A stretch of 27,399 bases of DNA, from NCBI GenBank assembly GCA_002296885.1, contig DBIH01000195.1, positions 1 through 27,399 on the forward strand, given 5' to 3'. This document shows positions 1 through 6,716 of the stretch, in pieces. A program made the position numbers and the translations under genes. A model generated the notes under the pieces. The model saw only the letters and a list, made by a program, of their open reading frames with translations, had not been told where the DNA came from and did not search any database. How positions within the stretch are numbered: the stretch's first letter is position 1; every line of letters starts with the position of its first letter. This DNA is from Flavobacterium sp. UBA807. Its GTDB lineage: Bacteria > Bacteroidota > Bacteroidia > Flavobacteriales > Flavobacteriaceae.

Positions 1-1008
1 ACTAAAGATAATACAGCGGGAAATCCGATTACTGACAAAGGCGCAACATTAGGACGGATTTTATTTTATGATAAAAATTTATCTTCCAATAATGCCATTT
101 CGTGTTCAAGCTGTCACCAGCAGGCAAATGCTTTTGGTGATACTAATGTGGCAAGCAATGGTGTCAACGGAACTACCGGAAGACATGCCATGCGTTTGAT
201 TAATGCCCGATTTGCCATAGAAAATAAATTCTTTTGGGATGAACGTGCCGCTTCGTTAGAGATTCAAACTACCCAGCCTATTCGAAACCATAACGAAATG
301 GGATATAGCGGAACAAATGGTGATGAAGATTTTAGTGCTTTAGTAACCAAACTAAGCCAAATTAGCTATTATAAAGAGCTTTTCAAATTTGTATACGGCA
401 CTGAAGAAATTACCGAAAATAAAATTCAGTTAGCATTAGCACAATTTGTTCGAAGCATTCAGTCATTTGATAGTAAATATGATGCCGGAAGAGCTCAGGT
501 AGCAGCAGATAATCAACCCTTCCCAAATTTTACAGCTCAGGAAAATCAGGGAAAACAATTGTTTATGGCTCCGCCCGTTTTTGACGCTACAGGAAGTAGA
601 ACAAGTGGAGGATTTGGGTGTGCAGGTTGTCACGCAGCTCCCGAATTTGATATCGCTCCAAACTCAGGCAACAATGGAATCATAGGTGTATTGAACGGAA
701 CTGGTATCGATATTACCAATACACGGGCTCCATCACTTAGAGACATTTTAAAACAAAACGGCACGCTCAACGGACCGCTTATGCATACCGGAGTCTTTAC
801 AGATTTACAAACGCTTATTGGGCATTATGGAACCATCAATATAGCTCCGGGAAATACAAATCTCGACCCAAAACTACGCCCGAACGGTTTTGGCCAGCAG
901 CTTAATCTTACTGCTACTGAAGTCAATGCATTGATGGCATTTTTGAAAACACTTTCAGGATCGAATGTATATACTGATATAAAATGGTCTAATCCGTTTC
1001 CGAATTAG
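1..1008 (+). CDS. Diheme cytochrome c peroxidase, 5' end cut off by window
   Basis: The reading frame is open from base 1, so the N-terminus (signal peptide and first part of domain 1) lies outside the window; about 335 residues are visible. Two c-type haem attachment sites are present, CSSCH (bases 103-117) and CAGCH (619-633), in the arrangement of the bacterial diheme peroxidase/MauG family. The LGRILFYD stretch just before the first haem is typical of that family. A Met-His pair in PLMHTG (around base 778) could supply the distal ligand of the C-terminal haem. Family members reduce H2O2 to water in the periplasm with electrons from small cytochromes or quinol. The protein needs haem ligation, which the ResB-CcsA fusion at 15541-18672 would provide. 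The GTG at 148 is an internal codon, because it lies after the first haem motif. Physiological substrate is uncertain, as some relatives are MauG-like oxidases. Confidence 0.92.
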   Translation, partial: TKDNTAGNPITDKGATLGRILFYDKNLSSNNAISCSSCHQQANAFGDTNVASNGVNGTTGRHAMRLINARFAIENKFFWDERAASLEIQTTQPIRNHNEMGYSGTNGDEDFSALVTKLSQISYYKELFKFVYGTEEITENKIQLALAQFVRSIQSFDSKYDAGRAQVAADNQPFPNFTAQENQGKQLFMAPPVFDATGSRTSGGFGCAGCHAAPEFDIAPNSGNNGIIGVLNGTGIDITNTRAPSLRDILKQNGTLNGPLMHTGVFTDLQTLIGHYGTINIAPGNTNLDPKLRPNGFGQQLNLTATEVNALMAFLKTLSGSNVYTDIKWSNPFPN

Positions 1009-1083
1009 TATTAAAATAATAGTTGACAGATGATAGTTTAAAAAGTAGGTAAGTGTAATTTTTTTATGAGCCATCTGGAAGCG

Positions 1084-1111
1084 AAAACTCCCGATTTCAA
1101 TCGGGAGTTTT
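1084..1111. terminator. Bidirectional Rho-independent terminator
   Basis: A perfect 12-bp stem (AAAACTCCCGAT / ATCGGGAGTTTT) with a TTCA loop, flanked by A and T runs. It lies 76 bases after the peroxidase stop and touches the stop codon of the convergent LRR gene, so it can end transcription from both sides. Confidence 0.9.
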
Positions 1112-2809
1112 TTATTTCTTTAAAAACTTGGCATTTGTCGTTCCTTTATCCGTATTGACTTTTATAAAATAAGTACCGGTTTTTAAATCTGAAACATCAA
1201 TTGTCGAAACATTTTCTGCATTAGGAATTGCGATTACTATTTGCCCAAGAACATCATAAAAATTAATTGATTTCACTATCAATTGGTTAGTGTTTTCTAA
1301 CTGTAAAAAGTCTTTGGCCGGATTAGGAGAAAATACCAATTTTGAATTTTCAAATTGGTTTGTTCCCAACTCACAAGCTGAATCAACTGTACAGCCTGTA
1401 TAGCCATAGATACTTAATAAATTTTGAACAAAATTGATGTTAAAGGAGTCAACACAAATGTATTGCAAATTAGGGGTTCCTCCGATAAACAAATTAGGAT
1501 AAGGTGGTTCATGTGGGCTACCATCCTGAAATTGTGCTCCATTTTTAGCTAATATGGTTGTTAAATTAGGATTATTCCAGCAACTAATTCTGGCTCCCTC
1601 TGCGAGAGCCATAACATTTGTGTTAATCGTAGTTAAATTATTGTAGCCGCAATCTAATATAAATAAAGTGCCCAAAGAATTTCCGCTTCCTGTCAAATCA
1701 AGGGAAGTTAAATTATTATATTGACAATCAATTTCTGTTATATTCGGCAAATTAGTAGCTGCCAACGATGTCAAAAGATTATGACTACAAACAACCGAAT
1801 TAAGTCTGGCACAATTATTAAACAAGAAGGTTTCTAATTGATTATAACTGCAGTCTACATAAGATAAATTTTGGTTAGCAGTCAGGTTTAAAGTGGTTAA
1901 CTGATTATTACTGCAAATCAAATTGTGTAATGCGGGGTTTGAAGAAACATCTAAACTTGTTAATGAATTATGATATATAATCAAACTATTCAAATTGCTG
2001 TTTTGGGTAAGGTCAATATTCGTTAGTTGATTGTTATAAATATATAATGACGTAAGTGCTGTATTATGAGATATATCAATAGTCGTCAATTGATTTCCCA
2101 TACAATACAACTCAGTCAGTGCAGTATTTTGAGTAACATCTAAATTGTTTAGTTGGTTAAACCCGCAGCGCAAAACAATTAAAGCAGTGTTAGCTGAGAC
2201 ATCCAAAGAGTTTATCAGGCTACCGGTAACACTTAGTTCTTTTAAGTTAATATTATGACTAACATCAATACTCCCTAATTGATTGCCATAAAACCTCAAT
2301 ACTTTCAGATTGGAATTCTGCTCTAAATTTAGGCTTGTAATTTGTCCGTCATAACAATCAAGCATAACCAGATTAGGGTTTTGGGAAACATCGATACTTG
2401 ACAATTGACCATGCCCACAATACAATCCTCTTAAAGCCGAATTTTGTGATGTGTTTATGTTTGTTATTGGATTGTAATAAACATTTAAAAATTCCAGATT
2501 TGCAAATGCTTCAAGTCCTGTTAAATCCGAAATATTTGAATTTTGTAATTGCAACACCTTTATAGCCTGAGCTTCTGAAACCTGAATTTCACCATCATTA
2601 TTGCTGTCTATTGAATTGTATGTTGAAAATTGCCAATAGATATAAGTAAAAGGCTCTACAAATGTTGGACTCGCAGTAGATGCAATAGTATTACTTGCAT
2701 TTGCAGCCAATAATTTTGCCTTCAAATTTGCATCCGGAATGTTTACGATTTGGGCTTTACTTGCCAAAGTCATAAAAAACAAACTTAAAAAAAGATAAAG
2801 CTGCCTCAT
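1112..2809 (-). CDS. Secreted leucine-rich-repeat protein with T9SS sorting domain
   Basis: The 565-residue product starts with a signal peptide (MRQLYLFLSLFF..., cut likely after SKAQ). Next comes a short N-terminal domain with an EF-hand/dockerin-like loop DSNNDGEIQVSE at about residues 68-79, a candidate calcium site. Residues from about 85 to 410 are some fifteen repeats of about 21 residues on the pattern LxxLxCxxNQLTxIDxSxNxxL, a bacterial leucine-rich repeat. The last 75 residues form a type A Por sorting domain (SPNPAKDFLQL near its start, then GTYFIKV and a KFLKK end), which in Bacteroidota directs export through the type IX secretion system. The protein is therefore probably secreted or surface-bound and may bind protein or carbohydrate; no enzymatic motif is seen. 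I use the ATG at 2809. A TTG 21 bases upstream would overlap the -7 promoter box. Confidence 0.9.
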   Translation of the reverse strand: MRQLYLFLSLFFMTLASKAQIVNIPDANLKAKLLAANASNTIASTASPTFVEPFTYIYWQFSTYNSIDSNNDGEIQVSEAQAIKVLQLQNSNISDLTGLEAFANLEFLNVYYNPITNINTSQNSALRGLYCGHGQLSSIDVSQNPNLVMLDCYDGQITSLNLEQNSNLKVLRFYGNQLGSIDVSHNINLKELSVTGSLINSLDVSANTALIVLRCGFNQLNNLDVTQNTALTELYCMGNQLTTIDISHNTALTSLYIYNNQLTNIDLTQNSNLNSLIIYHNSLTSLDVSSNPALHNLICSNNQLTTLNLTANQNLSYVDCSYNQLETFLFNNCARLNSVVCSHNLLTSLAATNLPNITEIDCQYNNLTSLDLTGSGNSLGTLFILDCGYNNLTTINTNVMALAEGARISCWNNPNLTTILAKNGAQFQDGSPHEPPYPNLFIGGTPNLQYICVDSFNINFVQNLLSIYGYTGCTVDSACELGTNQFENSKLVFSPNPAKDFLQLENTNQLIVKSINFYDVLGQIVIAIPNAENVSTIDVSDLKTGTYFIKVNTDKGTTNAKFLKK

Positions 2810-2827
2810 ACTAAAAGATTTGATACT

Positions 2828-2835
2828 CAAATATA
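2828..2835 (-). promoter_or_regulatory. -7 promoter box TATATTTG for the LRR gene
   Basis: A perfect match to the Bacteroidota -7 consensus TAnnTTTG, 19 bases upstream of the ATG at 2809 and just after the sucD terminator. The upstream -33 element is weak (T-rich only). Confidence 0.5.
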
Positions 2836-2850
2836 TGGTTTTTAGATAAA

Positions 2851-2876
2851 AAAAGCCTCACAAATGTGAAGCTTTT
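2851..2876 (-). terminator. Rho-independent terminator of sucD
   Basis: Read on the minus strand, a stem AAAAGCTTCACA / TGTGAGGCTTTT (one G-T pair, short loop) followed by a T run, 25 bases after the sucD stop. It separates sucD from the LRR gene. Confidence 0.8.
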
Positions 2877-2900
2877 AATTAATATAATGTATAGAGAAAA

Positions 2901-3773
2901 TTATCCCATTACTTCTTTCACTTTTTTACCAATCTCAGCTGGTGAATCAACTACGTGGATTCCGTTTTCTCTCATGATTCTTTTCTTAGCTTCTGCTGTA
3001 TCATCAGCACCGCCAACAATAGCTCCGGCATGTCCCATGGTTCTTCCTTTTGGAGCCGTTTCACCTGCAATAAAACCAACAACCGGTTTGCGGTTACCGT
3101 CAGCCTTAATCCATTTCGCAGCATCAGCTTCCAATTGACCTCCAATTTCACCAATCATAACGATACATTTAGTTTCAGGGTCATTCATTAATAACTCAAC
3201 AGCTTCTTTTGTAGTAGTTCCGATGATTGGATCACCACCAATTCCGATAGCTGTTGTGATTCCCAAACCTTGTTTTACAACCTGATCGGCAGCTTCATAA
3301 GTCAATGTACCCGATTTTGAAACAATCCCTACTCCACCCTTTTTAAATACAAAGCCCGGCATAATGCCAACCTTAGCTTCTTCCGGAGTGATAACTCCAG
3401 GACAATTTGGACCAACCAATCTGCAGTCTCTGTCTTTTACATAAGCATAAGCCTTAATCATATCAGCAACTGGAATTCCTTCTGTAATAGCAATGATTAC
3501 TTTAATTCCCGCGTCAGCTGCTTCCATGATTGCATCGGCAGCAAAAGCCGGCGGAACAAAAATAATAGAAGTATCTGCCCCTGCTTTTTCAACAGCATCT
3601 TTTACCGTATTGAAAACAGGCTTGTCCAGGTGCGTAGTGCCACCTTTTCCGGGCGTAACGCCACCAACAACATTGGTGCCATATTCAATCATTTGGGTTG
3701 CGTGGAAAGTCCCTTCGCTACCTGTAAATCCCTGAACTATTATTTTTGAATTTTTATTGACTAAAACGCTCAT
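2901..3773 (-). CDS. sucD: Succinate-CoA ligase (ADP/GDP-forming), alpha subunit
   Basis: This 290-residue protein matches the usual length of SucD. It has the N-terminal CoA-binding fold ([19 protein letters not shown], residues 15-33, then GGVTPGKGG), the VGPNCPG segment (120-126) and the active-site phosphohistidine in [10 protein letters not shown] (H248). With the beta subunit SucC it converts succinyl-CoA and ADP (or GDP) plus phosphate to succinate and a nucleoside triphosphate, the substrate-level phosphorylation step of the TCA cycle. No sucC lies in the window, so the two subunits are encoded apart. The gene is separated from the lipid A operon by 190 bases holding its own candidate promoter and a structured leader, and it ends at its own terminator. 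Confidence 0.97.
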   Translation of the reverse strand: MSVLVNKNSKIIVQGFTGSEGTFHATQMIEYGTNVVGGVTPGKGGTTHLDKPVFNTVKDAVEKAGADTSIIFVPPAFAADAIMEAADAGIKVIIAITEGIPVADMIKAYAYVKDRDCRLVGPNCPGVITPEEAKVGIMPGFVFKKGGVGIVSKSGTLTYEAADQVVKQGLGITTAIGIGGDPIIGTTTKEAVELLMNDPETKCIVMIGEIGGQLEADAAKWIKADGNRKPVVGFIAGETAPKGRTMGHAGAIVGGADDTAEAKKRIMRENGIHVVDSPAEIGKKVKEVMG

Positions 3774-3908
3774 GTTTGTGTTTGTTTATTGTGTTTATTG
3801 TTTTTGATTCCAAGTATGGTGTAACTAATTTGCCGAATGTCCACTGGACATTTATTTCATACCGTTCGACCTTCGGTCTTGGGTCTCCTCTTAATATCAA
3901 ATGTGTTG
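3774..3908 (-). promoter_or_regulatory. Long structured leader of sucD
   Basis: If transcription starts after the -7 box at 3909-3916, the sucD mRNA carries about 128 untranslated bases. They contain a perfect palindrome (3836-3852) and a GACC/GGTC mini-hairpin (3868-3878), then an A-rich single-stranded stretch just before the ATG. I recognise no known riboswitch. Function inferred only from layout. Confidence 0.35.
3836..3852. repeat. Perfect palindrome in the sucD leader
   Basis: AATGTCCA and TGGACATT are exact inverted copies around one central base. It could be a dimeric operator, an RNA hairpin with a small loop, or part of a dispersed intergenic repeat. Confidence 0.6.
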
Positions 3909-3916
3909 CAAAAGTA
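3909..3916 (-). promoter_or_regulatory. -7 promoter box TACTTTTG for sucD
   Basis: The only TAnnTTTG match on the minus strand between the NTF2-like gene and sucD. No clear -33 element is seen, so a start by read-through from the lipid A operon is not excluded. Confidence 0.4.
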
Positions 3917-3920
3917 GAAA

Positions 3921-3954
3921 ATAGTAATTAGTAATTGATGATTAACAATTAGTT
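3921..3954. repeat. AT-rich direct and inverted AATTAG/AATTG repeats
   Basis: A short run of near-identical units (TAATTAG, TAATTGA, CAATTAG) with a small inverted repeat AATTG/CAATT. Simple intergenic sequence after the NTF2-like stop codon; no good terminator is visible here on the minus strand. Confidence 0.4.
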
Positions 3955-3963
3955 TTTTTCTGT

Positions 3964-4323
3964 TTAAAGTTGACTCATTTGATAGCCTCTGTAAAGCTTA
4001 TTGTTTTTTAATTCCCATATAACCATAAAGTGTGCTAACAGCATTTCTTCTCTTGGGTTTTCAATGGTTTTTACATAGTGTGAATAACGTACAGAAACAG
4101 TATTTCCTTCTTCTAAAATATGGGTAATCCTTGCTTTAGAACGAACATAAGCTTTGCTTAATTCTGTAGTCAAATCGATAATTTCCTGATGCTTCAGCTT
4201 TAGGAAACCTTTAGAACTATGCCACTCCAAAACCACATCGTCATGCAGCAATTTTGACACGGTTGCTGAATCCAATAATGCATCTGATTTATAAAATTCC
4301 TGAACGATTTCTTTAGCGCTCAT
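3964..4323 (-). CDS. NTF2-like / SnoaL-like small protein
   Basis: A 119-residue protein with the pattern of the nuclear-transport-factor-2 fold: an N-terminal helix (SAKEIVQEFYKSDALLDSAT), then LLHDDVVLEWHSSKGF and alternating strands ending in FMVIWELKNNKLYRGYQ. Proteins of this fold bind small ligands in a cone-shaped pocket, and some are isomerases or cyclases; nothing here fixes a reaction. The gene starts one base after the stop of the upstream lpxD paralogue and is therefore the last gene of the lipid A operon. That coupling suggests co-expression but not necessarily a role in lipid A synthesis. Confidence 0.75.
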   Translation of the reverse strand: MSAKEIVQEFYKSDALLDSATVSKLLHDDVVLEWHSSKGFLKLKHQEIIDLTTELSKAYVRSKARITHILEEGNTVSVRYSHYVKTIENPREEMLLAHFMVIWELKNNKLYRGYQMSQL

Positions 4324-4324
4324 T

Positions 4325-5254
4325 TTATTTAAGTTTGTTTAAAATTTCCGGTATTCTTTTAACGTTGGCTAACTGTTTTAGTTTTTCCCTTGATTCTTCT
4401 ATTGGTGTTCCAAAATAGCTTTTTCCACCTTCAACCGATTTGGTTACTCCGGTTTGTCCCATAATAACAGCTTTGGAACCAATTGTAATTCCGCTTGTCG
4501 TACCAACCTGTCCCCACATGGTTACTTCATCTTCAATAACAACGCAACCTGCAATTCCTGTTTGTGACGCAATCAGGCATTTCTTTCCAATGATTGTGTC
4601 ATGTCCGACATGTACCTGATTATCAATTTTTGTTCCGGCACCGATAGTTGTGTCTCCGGTAACGCCTTTATCTATGGTGCACGCAGCACCTATTCCAACA
4701 TTGTCTTCAATAACAACCCTTCCGCCAGAAAGCAATTGGTCAAATCCTTCAGGACGCTTTTTGTAATAAAAGGCATCAGCGCCAAGAATAGTTCCCGAAT
4801 GGATAATTACATTATCGCCAATTACCGTATTGTCATACACAATTACATTCGCGTGAAGCAGACAGTTTTTACCAATAGTTACATTATGTCCAATAAAACA
4901 ATTAGGCTGAATAATACTTCCTTCTCCAATTTTAGCTGATTCAGAAATACTGACACTCGCTGAAACAAACGGGCGAAAATGTTTGGTTAGTTTATTAAAA
5001 TCTCTAAACGGATCATCAGAAATCAACAAAGCTTTGCCAGCAGGACAATCCACTTCTTTGTTAATTAAAACAATAGTTGCCGCCGATTCTAAAGCTTTGT
5101 CGTAATACTTTGGATGATCAACAAAAACAATATCACCTGGTGTAACCACATGGATTTCGTTCATGCCGTGAACAGCAAAATCATCAGCACCAACATATTG
5201 GCAACCGATGATTTCAGCGATTTCTTTAAGTGTATGTATTTTAGGAAATTTCAT
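4325..5254 (-). CDS. Second LpxD-like UDP-glucosamine N-acyltransferase
   Basis: A 309-residue left-handed beta-helix acyltransferase. It has an N-terminal LpxD-type uridine-binding domain (residues 1-95), then hexapeptide repeats (about 100-275, pattern IGxNVxI) and a C-terminal helix. The catalytic-type histidine is kept in KIDNQVHVGHDTIIG (H218), matching H241 of the 341-residue LpxD at 8123-9148. It is shorter than that LpxD, and the second histidine (GFAGH there) is lost in the matching segment GQVGTTSG. It probably transfers a 3-hydroxyacyl chain from acyl carrier protein to an amino sugar, either as an alternative LpxD or on another glycolipid. It sits 81 bases downstream of efp behind a repeat-rich spacer, and one base upstream of the NTF2-like gene. 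Confidence 0.85.
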   Translation of the reverse strand: MKFPKIHTLKEIAEIIGCQYVGADDFAVHGMNEIHVVTPGDIVFVDHPKYYDKALESAATIVLINKEVDCPAGKALLISDDPFRDFNKLTKHFRPFVSASVSISESAKIGEGSIIQPNCFIGHNVTIGKNCLLHANVIVYDNTVIGDNVIIHSGTILGADAFYYKKRPEGFDQLLSGGRVVIEDNVGIGAACTIDKGVTGDTTIGAGTKIDNQVHVGHDTIIGKKCLIASQTGIAGCVVIEDEVTMWGQVGTTSGITIGSKAVIMGQTGVTKSVEGGKSYFGTPIEESREKLKQLANVKRIPEILNKLK

Positions 5255-5257
5255 ATT

Positions 5258-5316
5258 TGATTTGAGAATTTGAAAATTTGAAGATTTGAAGATGATTAAT
5301 TTTCAAATCTTCAAAT
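5258..5316. repeat. TTTGA-type tandem repeats forming a 15-bp inverted repeat
   Basis: The spacer between efp and the second lpxD gene is made of repeated ATTTGA/ATTTGAAG units. Bases 5276-5290 (ATTTGAAGATTTGAA) are an exact inverted copy of 5302-5316, with an 11-base loop. On the transcript this is a long AU-rich hairpin inside the operon. It lacks GC content and a T tail, so it is a poor terminator. Confidence 0.75.
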
Positions 5317-5335
5317 CAATTAATCTTCAAATTAA

Positions 5336-5896
5336 TTATACTCGCTCCATATATTTACCGGTAGCGGTATCAATCTTGATTTTGTCGCCTTCGTTGATAA
5401 ACAACGGAACATTTACAGAAGCTCCGGTTTCAACTTTGGCCGGTTTAGTAGCATTGGTTGCTGTATTTCCTTTTATTCCCGGCTCAGCATAAGTAACTTC
5501 CAAAACAATTGAAGCCGGCATGTCAACAGAAAGTGGCAATTCGGTTTCTGTGTTAATCTGAACCATTACATTTGTTCCTTCTTTTAATAATTCGGGAGCG
5601 TCAAGGATATCCTTATCCAAAGTGATTTGCTCATAAGTTTCAACATTCATAAAGTGAAACTGATTACCTTCAGCGTATAAATATTGGAAATTTTGTGTTT
5701 CAACTCTAACAGTATCAATTTTGTGACCTGCTGAAAATGTATTATCCAGAACTTTTCCATTCGTTAAGCTTTTCAATTTGGTTCTAACGAATGCCGGACC
5801 TTTACCCGGTTTCACATGAAGGAATTCGATAATTTTATAAATATCGTGATTGAACTTAATGCATAATCCGTTTCTAATATCTGATGTAGATGCCAT
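5336..5896 (-). CDS. efp: Elongation factor P
   Basis: This 186-residue protein has the three-domain EF-P layout: KOW-like domain I (1-62), then two OB folds, with the conserved end GDKIKIDTATGKYMERV. EF-P enters the ribosomal E site and speeds peptide-bond formation at polyproline stretches. The tip of domain I reads PGKGPAF, with the functional lysine at K32 framed by prolines on both sides (PGKGP). This matches the loop type described for EF-Ps that work with an unmodified lysine, and no EpmA/EpmB-type modification gene is nearby. The gene sits 31 bases after lpxA in the lipid A operon, an arrangement I know from other Bacteroidota. Confidence 0.97.
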   Translation of the reverse strand: MASTSDIRNGLCIKFNHDIYKIIEFLHVKPGKGPAFVRTKLKSLTNGKVLDNTFSAGHKIDTVRVETQNFQYLYAEGNQFHFMNVETYEQITLDKDILDAPELLKEGTNVMVQINTETELPLSVDMPASIVLEVTYAEPGIKGNTATNATKPAKVETGASVNVPLFINEGDKIKIDTATGKYMERV

Positions 5897-5927
5897 TGTA
5901 ATGTATGTTTATTGTTTTTTTTAATTT

Positions 5928-6713
5928 TTAATATGAGCCCGAGTAACCTTTCATGATTCCTCTTGAAGAATTTCTTATGAAATCTAAAATTTCATCACGC
6001 TCCGGTGATGCCGACATTTCGGCTTCAATAATTCCAACTGCTTGTGAAGTATTATAATTTTTTTGATACAGAATTCTGTAAATGTCTTGTATTTCCCTAA
6101 TCTTTTCAGATGAAAATCCTCTTCGTCGCAAGCCAACTGAATTGATACCGACATAAGAAAGTGGTTCTTTCGCAGCTTTGGTATAAGGTGGCACGTCTTT
6201 ACGAACCAATGAACCTCCTGAAATCATCGCGTGATCGCCAATGTGGATGAACTGATGAATCGCTGCCAAGCCTCCAATGATGGCAAAGTTTCCAACTATT
6301 ACATGTCCGGCCAAAGCCACACCATTAACAATGATGGCATTATCTCCAATATGACAGTCGTGAGCAATGTGTGCTGTAGCCATGATCAAACAATTGTTTC
6401 CAATCTTTGTTTGGCCCGAAGCTATCGTTCCTCTATTTATTGTAACACACTCTCTTACAGTTGTATTATCTCCAATTATTGCAAGTGATTCTTCTCCTCC
6501 GAATTTCAAATCCTGAGGAACAGCAGCAATGACAGCTCCCGGAAAAATATTGCAGTTCTTCCCAATTCTTGCACCTTCCATTATGGTTACATTAGAACCA
6601 ATCCAGGTTCCCTCTCCAATAACCACATTATTATGAATGGTTGTGAATGGTTCAATGACTACATTCTTTGCAATTTTTGCTCCCGGATGTACGTATGCTA
6701 AAGGTTGGTTCAT
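5928..6713 (-). CDS. lpxA: UDP-N-acetylglucosamine O-acyltransferase
   Basis: LpxA performs the first lipid A step, moving a 3-hydroxyacyl chain from ACP to the 3-OH of UDP-GlcNAc in the cytoplasm. The 261-residue protein has a left-handed beta-helix of hexapeptide repeats (residues 10-180) and the C-terminal helical domain with GLRRRGFSSEKIREI. The catalytic histidine lies in TAHIAHDC (H118, equivalent to E. coli H125), and H137 (LAGH) and H153 (IHQF) are also conserved. At the position of the E. coli chain-length ruler G173 I find a glycine (G166 in MISGG). By inference this leaves room for a long acyl chain. The gene starts 3 bases after lpxC/fabZ. Confidence 0.96.
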   Translation of the reverse strand: MNQPLAYVHPGAKIAKNVVIEPFTTIHNNVVIGEGTWIGSNVTIMEGARIGKNCNIFPGAVIAAVPQDLKFGGEESLAIIGDNTTVRECVTINRGTIASGQTKIGNNCLIMATAHIAHDCHIGDNAIIVNGVALAGHVIVGNFAIIGGLAAIHQFIHIGDHAMISGGSLVRKDVPPYTKAAKEPLSYVGINSVGLRRRGFSSEKIREIQDIYRILYQKNYNTSQAVGIIEAEMSASPERDEILDFIRNSSRGIMKGYSGSY

Positions 6714-6716
6714 AGT

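Noticed and set aside
148..1008. Start of the cytochrome c peroxidase at GTG 148
   Set aside because: The frame is open to base 1, and the first haem motif (103-117) lies upstream of 148, so the gene begins before the window.
1500..2550. CRISPR-like or tandem DNA repeat array
   Set aside because: The periodicity (about 63 bases) is the coding of 21-residue leucine-rich repeats in one open frame, with diverged DNA units and no spacers.
2866..3735. Plus-strand ORFs opposite sucD (2866-3138, 2955-3191, 3493-3735)
   Set aside because: They mirror the codons of a strongly conserved sucD on the other strand, have no family match, and lack promoter signals.
5258..5335. Insertion-sequence end or remnant at the inverted repeat between efp and the second lpxD gene
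   Set aside because: There is no transposase fragment or target-site duplication, and both flanking genes are intact.
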